A DNA stretch of 64,000 bases from Macrolepiota albuminosa (Eukaryota > Basidiomycota > Agaricomycetes > Agaricales > Agaricaceae), in contig JAMWFC010000049.1 of assembly GCA_027475525.1 (NCBI GenBank), positions 3,642,947 through 3,706,946 of the forward strand, written 5' to 3'. The notes beneath the pieces were generated by a model. It worked only from the letters and a program-made list of their open reading frames with translations, was not told the origin of the DNA and ran no database searches. The position numbers and the translations under genes are program-made. Below, one piece after another: positions 9,824-20,734 of this stretch (position 1 is its first letter; the number at the start of each line of letters is the position of its first letter).

Positions 9824-12800
9824 CATCACGCCGCTTTTCAGTTGCGCGATAGCGCCTCAAACGACCATCTGTATCGTTCAACACCACTTTCTCCGCCTTC
9901 AGAGGCGTACCATTCACAACGACCATGTCGTTCACGAAATCCAGCGACACCTTGTTCTTACGCATGAACGGCGTACCAATAATCATGTCATAGCGATCAA
10001 AATTCGCTATATCCACGTATTCCTTCGTCGACGTTCCTGACGTCTTTATTCTCACCTCCGCGCCAAACTGCACCATAGCGCGACTCCCCACAGTCCCCAG
10101 CTGGAGCATCAAGGGCTCCTCCAGTTCATGAACGCGAATCGTGTTGACGTGAGCAAACTGGGGCGTAATGCCCGTAGTGGTACTCCCGGAGTCCCACAAC
10201 GTCCATGCCGGATGTCCGTTGACATCAACATACGTGACCAGGCACTCCTTCTCTTCGGGAGTATAGTGTGGCCGCTGCAACTTATTAGTTGCCTTCTGCA
10301 GGGTTACGCGTCTCATTCGGACGCGCTGATCTCCACGGCACTCCGTCAGTGCAAACAGGTGTTCCTCCTCGTCATCACGAGCATAGTAGTCGCTGTCGTA
10401 CACATCCACTGCGACGTATTCATCGCCATCAATCTGGACGCTCTCAGCGTCATCCACTTCCGACCCGTCAGCCTCTGCTTGCAGCTCCTCCTCGGTTTCC
10501 TCGACGATTTCATCGTCCTCGTCGTCACTGACGACATCGCTCGGTGCCGCAGCCGTATGGGCCGCTCGGATGTGTGCCTTAGGAGGGGCGGGACACTCCT
10601 TAGCAAAGTGCCCGCTCCTGCCACAATTGTAGCACGCTGAGGGGTTCCCGGCAGGCCTTTTCTGACCTACTCCTGGAACTCCAGCAGTTTTACCCGCCAT
10701 ACGCGCTGCAGGCGCCACTACTCCTCTTGGTGCTACTTGATTCTGACCCGAAACGGGTCGACTGTCCTTCGCTGGCAATTGTCCAGCAGGTTTCGATCGA
10801 GGCCGTTGGCCTCCAGGAATTGTCTTGCGAACCACGAATCGCGGATTGCGATTGTTCTCCATCTCCGTCCGCTTGGCTAGGAAGGTTCCCACCTTCACTG
10901 CCTGACGGTTCACTGGTCCTCGGCGTGAACTACGCTGCTCATAATGGTTTGCAGTCCGTGTCGACTGCTCATAACGGATGGCATACGCCAAAAATTCAGT
11001 CACAGTGTTGACCTCCGGAGACAAGTTATCGTCGCGTATCAACGCTCTCCTCATGTCTGCGGGTATTCCGTCCAGGAATGTCTCGCGGATAGTGTATTCG
11101 TCTGGATAGACGGCCATATTCTGTGCATGACCCACCAGGTCATCATAAAAGGTCTGGACGCCAGTCTTAGCGTCATACACTGCCTTTCTAAAGGCATCGC
11201 GAGCTTCCTGCATCGTAGCAGCGTTAACGAACCGATTATACAGTCCTATCAGGACCTCTTTAAACGTCCAGTGCAATTTGTCGCGATTAATGTGGAGAAC
11301 ATGGCGACGGAACCAATTCCGAGCCTCTCCTTCCATAAATTCGTGTAGCACAAATATCCTTTCCTGGTCCATGTCGTCTCCACCATAGCAGCAGGCTGCG
11401 AGGTGGTAGCACACGTCCATGGCCCAGTCCTCCAGTTGCGAGAACCTATGTCCTCCAGCGTACGCACATATGTGCTTACCATCGGATTTACGGGGGCTTA
11501 CCCCAGCAGGGAACTTAAATCTGACTCCAAGGGAGTCATCCACCAGACAAGTGAGGCGGTCATGCATATGATCCATATGGATCCTGACCGCTTCATTCAT
11601 TCCCGGCGTAGTTTCACGCAAATCATGAGGTGCGGGCATCGAAAATGCCCGAGGACTGCGAAACAGGTGCTCATTGACCACTCTTTCCGGCCGTGCGGTG
11701 GGCTGTTGCCTCATTTGTTGCTCTGCTGGTAATCCACCAGCCTGCCTGCCCCTGTCACGACGATTATTATCGTCCTGATCGTCATTCCTACGATCACGAT
11801 CTCCACCGTCGTGATTGCGACGATTTGGCTCCCTCCGTTCGTAGTGACCACTACTGTCGTCACTACCACCCGGATCTCTGTCCGGTTCAGCAGTCCGAGC
11901 CGCGAATTGTCGCCGCATGTCATCGACAGGCGTTACGCCCTCACGCCCTTCAAAGACTACCCCCTGGTCGTCAATGAACGACTCACCATGATCGTGCAAG
12001 TCCTGGTTGCGTATCCTTTGGTAATTGACGCGTTCATTCCAGTTGTCCACTAGGTGGACGCGTCGCACTACGCGTCGTGGTCGCGTTCGCTCCTCAAGAA
12101 TGTGGACTTCGTCCACCTCTTCCTTGATTGTAACTTGCTTATGAGGTGTCTTAACCTCCTGCACTGCAAGTGCTGCCTCTGGCTCTGCCGGAGTCGTCGT
12201 TACAGTCTCCACCTCAGACAATGCCTGCTGAGGCACTCCGCTAACAATGCGTTGACGGTTTGCGGCGTTCTGGCGCCGAATGTAGTCTTGCTGAGACTCA
12301 TCAGCCTGACGAGGCGCATTGAGCAATTCCATCGCGTCCGCGATTAGTGGCGCTCGTCTGCGCACACTCATCTCACATTCTACGGAGTCGGCTGGAGTAG
12401 CCGTTGAGACTGCTGACCCTCGCGCCGCTTTGCGCTTAAGGTATTCCACTACTTCGAGTTCGAAGATGCGCACAAACAATTCGATATATTCACTCGAATC
12501 TGCACGGGGTACATCGTGGCTCCTAGCCGCCAGCAACTGTAAGTGCTTCACTACATAAAGCTGAAGACGCTTTCGCGTCGATTCCTTCACGACCGCCGGA
12601 TATCGGTCCAATACTAGCTGCAACTGGATAGATAAGGTCGAATGCGACCTTTTGCTTTCCTCATCATCTGAGGACTCCAACTCGGACTCTAAGTCCATAA
12701 CTCTCCTGAGGCCATCATGCCTCACTTGCGGCTGTTTGCCGGCTCGTCGGTGCAACTCTGGACTTCCAGGCGTTGTTAACGCCTTGTCCAACCTTACGAC

Positions 12801-13313
12801 ATTGTCGTCTTCCCTACTGACCACTATTGCTGGTCCTTGCTTCGGTACTTGTGTCGTCAACGACGACGGTCCCGGTTCAGTGGCAGCATTGGCCACATAT
12901 TCCAAATGCCGTTCCGTAGGTGCAGTCCGGAATGGGGTGCTATGCGCAAACGTGCTGCCTTGTACCATTTCCGAGTACTGGGTAACGTCCGGTTGACCCT
13001 CCGAGGGAGCTAAAGAGCTCTCGGGCAATACCGGATACATCAGTGAGGGCATTTGGCTCGCTGGCAGCGACACTCCTGAGACCGCAGATCTATCTCCTGG
13101 TTTTCCACCAGGTCGTACTATGGACATCATCCGTGATACGGATAGCCCACCAGGCATTCCATAGCTTGCGCTGACATCGCGAGGGGTCTTTTTGTCCCGC
13201 TTTGGCGGGGGTTGGTATGCTGACGCAGATTGCGTCTTCACAGCCTGAAGCACAGGTAAGTCACCTGCGTCTGCAGCTGAGAACGGAGGATCCGGATCAA
13301 GAGAGCCAGTCAT
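9813..13313 (-). CDS. Gypsy A Gag-protease polyprotein
   Basis: An intact ORF of 1166 codons. Residues 1-600 are charged and low in complexity, with an Arg/Asp-rich stretch before about 560. A retrotransposon Gag domain spans about 625-745 (EDWAMDVCYHLAACCYGG ... EARNWFRRHV ... GLYNRFV). A CCHC zinc knuckle CYNCGRSGHFAKEC lies at about 894-907. A very acidic linker follows, then a retropepsin-type protease with DSGSTTTG at about 1040 and an IIGTPFMRKNKVSLDF segment. The ATG at 13313 is the first in the frame and lies 111 nt inside the 5' LTR boundary. The ORF ends at the UGA described at 9813. Gag of this length is large for a fungal Gypsy. Gypsy B carries a closely similar but truncated copy. 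Confidence 0.92.
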   Translation of the reverse strand: MTGSLDPDPPFSAADAGDLPVLQAVKTQSASAYQPPPKRDKKTPRDVSASYGMPGGLSVSRMMSIVRPGGKPGDRSAVSGVSLPASQMPSLMYPVLPESSLAPSEGQPDVTQYSEMVQGSTFAHSTPFRTAPTERHLEYVANAATEPGPSSLTTQVPKQGPAIVVSREDDNVVRLDKALTTPGSPELHRRAGKQPQVRHDGLRRVMDLESELESSDDEESKRSHSTLSIQLQLVLDRYPAVVKESTRKRLQLYVVKHLQLLAARSHDVPRADSSEYIELFVRIFELEVVEYLKRKAARGSAVSTATPADSVECEMSVRRRAPLIADAMELLNAPRQADESQQDYIRRQNAANRQRIVSGVPQQALSEVETVTTTPAEPEAALAVQEVKTPHKQVTIKEEVDEVHILEERTRPRRVVRRVHLVDNWNERVNYQRIRNQDLHDHGESFIDDQGVVFEGREGVTPVDDMRRQFAARTAEPDRDPGGSDDSSGHYERREPNRRNHDGGDRDRRNDDQDDNNRRDRGRQAGGLPAEQQMRQQPTARPERVVNEHLFRSPRAFSMPAPHDLRETTPGMNEAVRIHMDHMHDRLTCLVDDSLGVRFKFPAGVSPRKSDGKHICAYAGGHRFSQLEDWAMDVCYHLAACCYGGDDMDQERIFVLHEFMEGEARNWFRRHVLHINRDKLHWTFKEVLIGLYNRFVNAATMQEARDAFRKAVYDAKTGVQTFYDDLVGHAQNMAVYPDEYTIRETFLDGIPADMRRALIRDDNLSPEVNTVTEFLAYAIRYEQSTRTANHYEQRSSRRGPVNRQAVKVGTFLAKRTEMENNRNPRFVVRKTIPGGQRPRSKPAGQLPAKDSRPVSGQNQVAPRGVVAPAARMAGKTAGVPGVGQKRPAGNPSACYNCGRSGHFAKECPAPPKAHIRAAHTAAAPSDVVSDDEDDEIVEETEEELQAEADGSEVDDAESVQIDGDEYVAVDVYDSDYYARDDEEEHLFALTECRGDQRVRMRRVTLQKATNKLQRPHYTPEEKECLVTYVDVNGHPAWTLWDSGSTTTGITPQFAHVNTIRVHELEEPLMLQLGTVGSRAMVQFGAEVRIKTSGTSTKEYVDIANFDRYDMIIGTPFMRKNKVSLDFVNDMVVVNGTPLKAEKVVLNDTDGRLRRYRATEKRRDERN

Positions 13314-13424
13314 GGAAGCACGTTTTCAGCGTGATGCCAACAGAGAATCGAGAGGTTTTGATGAGAGTTGCCTAGTCGGTAACAAGCCTAGAGTCTAAAG
13401 CCGATAGCAGAAGATTTAAAAAAA
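13314..13424 (-). other. Gypsy A leader and presumptive primer-binding region
   Basis: Directly after the 5' LTR the - strand reads TTTTTTTAAATCTTCTGC. There is no TGG expected of a tRNA 3'-end primer-binding site. The Gypsy LTR at 62965-63182 is followed by a nearly identical TTTTTTTGAATCTGCC. The tract is therefore conserved in the lineage and may mark an unusual priming mechanism. No ORF is present before the gag ATG. Confidence 0.5.
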
Positions 13425-13600
13425 TGTAACCTGGGGTTACTAGTTAGAACTATCTGTGTATTTCACACAGTGCTAAATCAGACCGCAATATCGGATTTGA
13501 CTAGTACTTAGTGCAAAAACAAGATGTTATCTTACGTAATACTCTACTAATTGATTACAGCGTCGTTGACGCTGATGGTAATACGGATGACTCCGTTACA
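13425..13600 (-). repeat. Gypsy A 5' LTR
   Basis: 176 bp, TGTAAC...GTTACA, followed on the right by the GCTTC target duplication at 13601-13605. It pairs with 2261-2436 with 4 transition differences. It is also highly similar to the Gypsy B LTR at 41585-41760 and the partial LTR at 53421-53572. Confidence 0.95.
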
Positions 13601-13605
13601 GCTTC

Positions 13606-14356
13606 ACAGAATATCAAATATCCTGATGGGCAGAAGAAGGTTCTCAATAAACTCCAGCCTAAGCAGTTCACTCCCTGGGAACCACCGAGCCTTTGTCTAC
13701 CAATAGACTTCTAATCAGAGGTGCTCAATAAACTCTAGCCTAAGTGATTCACTCCCTGGGAACCACTGAGCCTTTGCCTATCAATTGCCTGTCTATTCTC
13801 TACTAAACTTGGGCTATTTATACTGTTTTTCTGGTGCACAGACCACTATCTACACCTGACTCTTTGTTGTCAACTCCCCAGCCTCCAGAACATATTTGAT
13901 AGTCCAATTTCCCTTTTGGGAAGCATGTTTTGGTGCCACCAGTTCCACCATTCAACTTCTTGTTCTATCATTCTTCTGGATGTCTCTGATTGCCACTTCC
14001 CCATTTGCTTCAGCTCTATTTAGCATGATCCCATTCATAGATCCTTCTTTCCCCTTTTAGCGCTTCCCTGCATTCCATGCTTCTTTTTCTTTCCCCTTTC
14101 AGTCATGTCAAATTGGGCATTGTCAGATCTGATTTTGATCTAGATCATCACAAATTGATCTCATTTCATCACTTCTGCCAGCTCCCATGCTTCCCCTCCC
14201 CATTACAGTGGTTGGACTATTGTTGTGTTGATAGCTTGAGCTGGTCCTTGCCCTTTGTTCTGTACTGTCTGTGTATTTATTGGGGTGTTTTTGGAGATAT
14301 AATTTGTTGAGACTGCTACCAGGAGGCTTACAGTTTTCAGCCTTATGATTAAATGT
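13606..14356. other. Insert of unknown origin inside Gypsy C, with an 81 bp tandem duplication
   Basis: This separates the Gypsy C integrase (ending 14357) from its chromodomain (now at 1911-2255, beyond Gypsy A). Two imperfect copies of a unit starting CTCAATAAACTC lie at 13643-13723 and 13724 to about 13790, a period of 81 bp. The rest is T/C-rich on the + strand. I found no coding domain and no clear LTR ends. Confidence 0.5.
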
Positions 14357-17300
14357 TTATTTTGACTTCTGGTGCAGCATCGTATCAATACCGGGCCTGG
14401 TTCCTGGGAACAGAGCGGGATTATTTTTGGTGTAGAATAAGAGTTTGGACGTATGGTATTGTCCATAGGCCTCCGGGTCATTTGGTCTAAAAACAGTCAC
14501 GTTAGATGTTTCTGGGTGCAGGTCAGTGACTAAAAAGGGTCCATCATATCGTGGCATTAATTTTGCCACCCGTCTCTGCCCCTTCTTTTTATACAGTTGC
14601 CGGTTGTCTTTGGTGCATACCAAGACCCTGTCACCTATTTGAAACGTACAATCATCTCTGCGGACTTTATTCGCCTGTGCCGCCTGTTGTATCTTAGCCT
14701 GTAGCAGGTTGTCCTGGGCCATCATGGTGTCTGTAACCAGGCATTGGATGATGTCCCATGCAGTGACTTCTTCCGGCAATGTTGTGTCCTCATGGTGGAC
14801 CAATGGAGGGATCATCCTAGGATGTCTGCCCATTCTCAGCTCAAAAGGTGAAAAGCCTGTCGATTTGTTAACTGTGTTCATCAGGTCAAACCTTATCCAT
14901 GGTAGTGCTCTTGCCCACCCCTTCTGATTTCTATCGACATGGAATCGCAGCACCTGGATGATTGTTCTATTTGATTGCTCAATCGTCCCATCTGTCTCTG
15001 GATGGTAAGCTGTGGACATCTTTACTTTCACACCAACCAGCTTTGTCGGATGCTTCCAAAACTTGGAGACAAACAACTTATCCCTGTTGCACACAATATC
15101 ACACGGCAACCCGTTCTTGCAATACCAATTATTGAAAAACAACTCCACCAACTGTGGCGCTGTCAAATCAACTCTAGTTGGAATTATACACAGGTCGGAG
15201 TGAAGTTGGTCTGTGATGGACAGAATGCAATTGAAGCCATCATCCTCTGGCAATGGTCCCACGAAATCCATTGCAATGGACTCCCCACACCCGTCTGGTA
15301 CCGGCAATGGGTGCAATGGCTCCATTGGCTGGGACAAAGGTGATTTGTATTGTTGACACTCCGTGCATGCAGGGATGTAACCAAACTCCAGGTCCTGCCT
15401 CATCTTTGGCCAGTAGAACGATCCGCACAGGGCCTCGTACAACTTGTCAAAGCCAAAGTGACCCAACGAGTCATGTGCCATGCGAAAAATCTGTTCTCTC
15501 ACATTACCAACTCGTGGCACCAACAGCTGGGTACCACAAAACCATAGGCCATCCTTCTGGGTCAAAGACGACATGCCCCTGGCTGCAGCCAACAGATTCT
15601 GACACCACAGGTCCGTATCGTACCCTTGTTTCAATTCTTGTAACACTTCATTGTCAATTGCAATCGATGAGCCTATTACTGCTGCACACACTACTTCAGG
15701 CACCGGTGCCTGACGAGCAAGCGAATATACTGTATGGAATGGTGAATCTTGATTCACAGGCAAAATCACTCCCACACACATCGAAATGATTTCCTCCCCC
15801 TGCAACATGTCCAACAGGGACCATGCCCCACCAACAGCGTCCGTTGAGTCTGGCCAATCTGGTGGCAAACGCGACAGTGCGTCTGCCACCGTATTATCTT
15901 CCCCTTTAATGTAGACCATTTTACAGTCGAATTGCGAAAGGAACTCCATCCACCTCACCTGCCACTGTGACAAATCCCTCTGTTTTTTGAAATTCAGCAG
16001 CGTCTTGTGGTCTGTGAAGACTACAAACGTGGACCCAAAAAGGTCTGCTCTCCATTTTTTCAACGCTTGTACTATTGCTAACAACTCTTTCTCGTGCACT
16101 GGGTAGTTCAATTTGGCGCCCTTAAATGCCTGGCTTTCAAAAGCGACTGGTCGGGCTGTCTCCCATGTGTCCCTGAAAGACAACATGCCCCCTGAACGGT
16201 GATCACTTGTGTTTGTTGTGATGAAAATCGTCTTCTGCTTATCCTTGTGATCGATCATTGTCAGGCAGTCACGGCTCACGACCAATGTTTTAATCGCTTT
16301 GAACGCCTGTTGATAAGCCTTTGTCCAAACCGGGAATTTTACTTTGCACTCCTGCATTGTCAGCACATGCAGCAAATGCGTGTGCTCAACCAACCCCAGC
16401 AGAAACACTGCTATATATTGCACTAATCCTAAAAAGGATCACACCTCCTTCGCCATCCGTGGGGTCAGCCATGCTAGAATGCGGTCAACCTTCTTAGTGT
16501 CTGCCTCGATCCCCTCTGCAGATATGTGGTGATCCAAGAAGTCTATGCTCATGCGGTACAAACTCAATCTCTTTACATTAACAAACATGTGTGCCTCTCG
16601 CAGTGCCTGTAAAACTTTCCGCACATTGGCATGGTGTTCTGCCAATGTTTCTGACCAGATCATGATGTCATCTAGATAGACATGACATATCTTGCCGATG
16701 TGTTCCCACAACACCGCTGTTATTCGTCTTTGCTGAATGGCTGGCGCGTTACACAAGCCCATAGGCATCACAAGCCACTTGTACAACCTGAATGGTATGG
16801 CGACCGCAGTCAATGCAATGTGGTCGGGATGCATGGGCATCTGGAAAAAGGCGTTCGTCAAGTCAATGGCTTCAAAGTATTTTCCTTTGGTGCAGTCATG
16901 CAAAATGTCTTCCACACATAGTATTGGATGGTTGTCAGGAATCATCACTGCGTTCAAGGCTCTGTAGTTGTTCACCCACCTAGGCAGTGCAGCCGGGTCC
17001 ACCTTTGGGATCAGGAATGCCAGTGATGCGAACTGCAACAAAGACGGATGAATGCAGCCTGCCTCAAGATGTTCGTCTATCAAGATCTTCTATGCCTCAC
17101 GATATTTTTGCGGACACTGGTATGATCGTGTCTTAATGGCATGGTTTGCCTCTTTCAACCTAATTTCTGCCTGCACATCCTGCGGTAAGTCTTGGACGTT
17201 TGCAATAGGTTCAAACACGTCTCTGAATTTGGTCTTCATTTCCAAGTTGTATCTGTTCAAGGTCGTTTCCAACGCCAAGGTTTCGACCCTTGCTCTAATT

Positions 17301-17770
17301 GCCATGATGACGTCAACATCTGCCACCTTCTCAAAGAGGCCAAGATGTTCCATGCGTGCACGTCTTATTGCACATGCAGCCTTGAGCTCCTTCAGTAGCT
17401 CTTTGTGTTGATCTATAGTATGTCGGAATTTAACGCACATCGGTACATATCTCTTTTGTATGACTAGAACAGCAGGTTTTGGATTCAATAAGTCGTACAT
17501 ACAACATTTATCTATAACTGTTTGCTCATTGTAATCTATTACAATCTGATTGTATTTCAAAAACGGCAGTCCCGAAATTACAGGTGCACACAAATTTGAT
17601 GTGATCACTGCTCGGACTGTACTTGCAACCCAAGCACAATCAGAGGACATTACAGTAAGCTTACAATACTCATCCAACATCGTTGGAACCCCTTTCCCAT
17701 TTGACATCACGACATTAATGATCCAGCCAGATCGATTAGATTGGCCAGGGTTAATTCAGGCGAAGATCTG
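14357..17770 (-). pseudogene. Gypsy C protease-RT-RNaseH-integrase, broken by stops
   Basis: One - strand frame carries a decayed Gypsy polyprotein. The protease-like region (17090-17770) includes SNLCAPVISGLPFLKYNQIV. RT (16439-17083) includes YFEAIDLTNAFFQMP and CHVYLDDIMIWSE. RNaseH and integrase (14357-16423) include TDHKTLLNF, KGEDNTVADALSRLP, HDSLGHFGFDKLYEA, MDFVGPLPEDDG, CNRDKLF and PETDGTIEQ. All three ORFs share one frame and are interrupted only by TAG at 17090-17092 (consensus Trp) and TGA at 16439-16441 (consensus Arg, CGA). RT has LCNAPAIQ where APATFQ is normal. The frame loses the element at 14357. The 5' side is cut off by the DIRS-like insertion at 17776. Confidence 0.9.
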
Positions 17771-17775
17771 ATCTC
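17715..17775. repeat. 61 bp direct repeat, left copy, flanking the DIRS-like element
   Basis: Starts TTAATGATC and ends ATCTC. The same 61 bp with a few substitutions is at 21899-21959 on the other side of the element. The left copy is still in frame with Gypsy C coding (LPELTLANLIDLA on the - strand), so it is host sequence. Confidence 0.8.
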
Positions 17776-18015
17776 CCTTTCTCACCCTTCACACATCACA
17801 CTGGCTACTATGCTTTGTCTTAATATCTCATTGTTTAAATTATATATAATGCCGTGAGCCGCGTAAAGGACACCTTGTTGTCTCACTTCACGCTCGCAGG
17901 CAAGTACTTACTTTCTTTCTTTCAACGTCGTCTCACTTCATGCTTGCAGCGCTCGTTATCTCTTATGTCATGTGTCATGTTTGAGATCTGATGTCAGTAG
18001 CACCCACACAAGTGC

Positions 18016-18966
18016 ATGCCAATAAGGAACACGTCTCTACCTCCCAGAACTCCCGACGGTCACTTTGCACGTGCTACATCACGTATCATAACCCCTCCTC
18101 CAGCCTCGTCAGAGACAGCTGTGCTGTCAGCTGAGGAAGTCACAGAGATCCAAAATTCTCACACCCAGCTCAAGAGCATGATGGCTCAGCTTCTCAAAAA
18201 ATTAGGTTCTCAGCCCACACCCTCGCCCCCTCCCCCTTCCCCAGCTCCAGTCCTGGATCACTCTCCCCAGCCTCCAGCCCCCTTCATCCCTCCCATTGCA
18301 GCTATAGGAATTAATGGTGCGTCATCTGCTATCCCCCTCTCCCTTTGCACACATTTCCCCAATGCTGATGTGGCAGTGCTCACGGCAATCATCACCCACG
18401 ACTTCAAAGCCACAGACTTACACAAGCTGGACCTGACCAACCGCAACTGCAAGACCGCATACATCTTCAACGGTGCCACCAACCAGTTTGAGATTAGTCA
18501 CAGAGCCGCAAAGGAGTACAAGTCCCCATTCTCTGTCCTAATCCCCCTCCAGACATACTTCCGCATCCTAGCCTACCACGTCAACAATACACCCACCATG
18601 GAGACCTTCTGGGCTTACACTGAGCAGCTTCTCGAGCTTGTGGTGGAGTACGAGTGGCCAGCAGTCCTCGCCTACCACTCCATCTTCTTCAACAGGCGCA
18701 GGGTGGAAATGGCGGCCAGGGACTACTCCCAGTGGGCTCGGCGCAACAGCGACCTGCTGTCAAAACATGTCTATACTCACCGAAAGACACCTCCCGCAAA
18801 GCAGTCAAAGGGCGCGCCCACAGCTCGATCACCATCTAACCCCAACAAGCCGTGTCATAAATTCAATGAAGGCAAGTGTACCACTACACCCTGCCCCTGG
18901 GGCTGCGCTCACACCTGCCTGGCATGCGGAAAACCGGATCACTCCAAACTTCAGCACAAGGATTAG
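18016..18966 (+). CDS. DIRS-1 gag-like ORF
   Basis: A 316-codon intact ORF. Residues 1-30 are basic. Residues 35-60 could form a coiled coil (AEEVTEIQNSHTQLKSMMAQ). A proline-rich linker follows, then a conserved folded part of about 150 residues (HKLDLTNRNCKTAYIFNG ... YQRILAYH-like). The C-terminus is Cys/His-rich: CHKFNEGKCTTTPCPWGC then CLACGKPDHSKLQH, a nucleic-acid-binding finger common in Gag-like proteins of fungal DIRS elements. It probably binds the element RNA. It is the only intact frame in this element. Confidence 0.75.
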   Translation: MPIRNTSLPPRTPDGHFARATSRIITPPPASSETAVLSAEEVTEIQNSHTQLKSMMAQLLKKLGSQPTPSPPPPSPAPVLDHSPQPPAPFIPPIAAIGINGASSAIPLSLCTHFPNADVAVLTAIITHDFKATDLHKLDLTNRNCKTAYIFNGATNQFEISHRAAKEYKSPFSVLIPLQTYFRILAYHVNNTPTMETFWAYTEQLLELVVEYEWPAVLAYHSIFFNRRRVEMAARDYSQWARRNSDLLSKHVYTHRKTPPAKQSKGAPTARSPSNPNKPCHKFNEGKCTTTPCPWGCAHTCLACGKPDHSKLQHKD

Positions 18967-19020
18967 GCCCGAGGCAGGGCAAGTCCCACCTCTGCCCCCC
19001 TGGCTTGCCCAGGCCTGTCC

Positions 19021-20655
19021 TTGGGCTCTCATACATCGTCCCTTGGTTTTATTGCTATGGCTCCTCTTGTCCCCTCACTCCCTCTCCCACCGCCCCACCC
19101 CAACACCAGCCCTTGGGCTAACGCTCCTTCCATCAACCCATCTTCACTCCCCCACATCTCATCCTCACTCAACGCAGCAGCATGGGCACATTACCTTCAC
19201 AAGTACCCTAACCAGCAACTTGTATCTACAATAGCCAATATAATACATTTTGGTGCCAATCTTGGCTTTACGGGTGATCGCTCTGTCTACCAATGCTGCA
19301 CAAATCTCAAAACCGCATTTGCCAGCATGCAAATCATGGATGCCATCTCAGCCAACATCACCTCTCAGGTCGCCAGTGGGCGGACATGAGGACCATTCTC
19401 ATCGCCGCTGATGAGCAACTTTCACGTGTCGCCCATCAGGGCCGTAAGCTGTAAGTGCTCCTCAAAAGTGTGCCACATCCACCATCTCTCCTGGCCCGCC
19501 GGGCACTCAGTCAACGATGGGATCCCCGACTCGGAGGCCTCCATTGTCTACAACATGGTCGATGAGGCTATTCATGATCTCATTGCATCAGGCCCAGGCT
19601 CACAGATGGTCAAACTCGACCTCAAATCTGCCTTCTGCCACATCCCCATCCATCCAGCTGACTGGCACCTCTTGGGCTTTGAATGGCTGGGACATCTCTA
19701 TTACGATGTCGTTCTAGCATTCAGCGCACAATCTGCTCCCTACATCTTTAACCTTTTTGCAGAAGCTCTCCACTGGATACTCCAGCGCAACCTCCCTGCC
19801 AGGGTGTGCCACTACCTGGACGACTTTCTAAGCATTTTCCCCCCTTCCACACCATCCTGCGTCGTTGCGTGGTCCCTGAGCTGGGCTCTGGATCTTGGAG
19901 AACAGCTTGGCCTCACATTCCAGCCATCCGAAATCGCAGGTCTGGACACAACAATCGAATTCCTGGGCTGAGAGCTGGACTCGCTTGTCATGGAGGTCCG
20001 GCTACCACCAGGAAAACTAGACTATCTGCAAGATCTCACGCTGATGCTGCACCAAACGGGAGCTCGATGAACTCATGGGGTTTTTGCAATTTGCTTTGCA
20101 AGTAATCCCAGCAGCTCGCGCCTTCATCCGCAACCTATACGACTTTGCCGCAGCCTTCCCCCCATCTCCAGCTCCGCTCGGCAGGACATCCAATGGTGGA
20201 CCACCATTGCTCCTGCCTGGAATGGAATCCAATTCCTAGCAACAACGCCTCACACAATTAACGTCTACACAGATGCCAGCAGTTCCAAGGGCCTAGGCAG
20301 CCACCTCGGGGCAGAGTGGTTTGTGGCATGGTGCCCATGCCAACTGCAGAAAGCGCACATTGAGGTAAAAGAGATGTTTGCCATTGTTTACGCAGTCTTG
20401 TGCTGGGGCCCCTCCTTGAAAGGTCATCACGTCGTCTTCCATGTAGACAACAATGCGGTTTTCAACGCAATTCAGATGAAAACAATTAAGTCTGCGGCCA
20501 CAATGAAGTTTGTGCGGGACCTGATCGCCTTGGCCTGCCTACTTGACTTTTCTTTTTCCTCTGAGTGGCTCTCCTCTTCTCAGAATTCCATTGCTGATGT
20601 GGCCTCACGCTTCTCCTTTACACGCATGTTCTCAATCACTCCTTGGTTAAATCAG
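19021..20655 (+). pseudogene. DIRS-1 reverse transcriptase-RNaseH, broken
   Basis: One frame reads GANLGFTGDRS ... GPFSSPL ... SPIRAVSCKCSSKVCHIHHLS, the N-terminal RT region of DIRS elements. It continues to KLDLKSAFCHIPIHP, the YLDD box (CHYLDDFLSIFPP) and IEFLG. RNaseH follows (VYTDASSSKGLGSHLG, EVKEMFAIVYAVLCW, VDNNAVFNAI, NSIADVASRF). Stops interrupt at 19387-19389 (TGA, likely former CGA) and 19969-19971, and frames shift near 20060. It is inactive. Confidence 0.85.
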
Positions 20656-20734
20656 AAACTGAGCTCGAAGCGCCTCCAGCTTGGTGGTATCACCAAAATC
20701 GGCACCACCCCCAACCATCTTGTTTTACCTTTGG

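Larger units (their letters stand above)
2261..13600 (-). mobile_element. Gypsy A: near-complete chromovirus with a third ORF
   Basis: This is an 11,340 bp LTR retrotransposon on the - strand. The 176 bp LTRs at 2261-2436 and 13425-13600 begin TGTAAC and end GTTACA. They differ at only 4 positions, all transitions. A perfect 5 bp target duplication GCTTC lies at 2256-2260 and 13601-13605. The order on the - strand is 5' LTR, leader, Gag-PR, in-frame UGA, RT-RNaseH, IN-chromodomain, ORF3, G-rich tract, 3' LTR. Its one clear defect is a deletion of about 31 bp near 7641-7653 relative to Gypsy B, which shifts frame between RNaseH and IN. It is inserted in Gypsy C, between its integrase and chromodomain. 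Confidence 0.95.

Noticed and set aside
12500..12800. Possible tRNA or other RNA genes anywhere in the window
   Set aside because: No cloverleaf with TTC-type T-arm and A/B boxes could be recognised by eye. The tRNA-like sequences found are primer-binding sites only.
10128..12996. + strand frames opposite Gypsy A gag, one with hydrophobic runs (10128-10640)
   Set aside because: They mirror codons of the Gag-PR polyprotein and recur opposite Gypsy B gag only because that gene is conserved.
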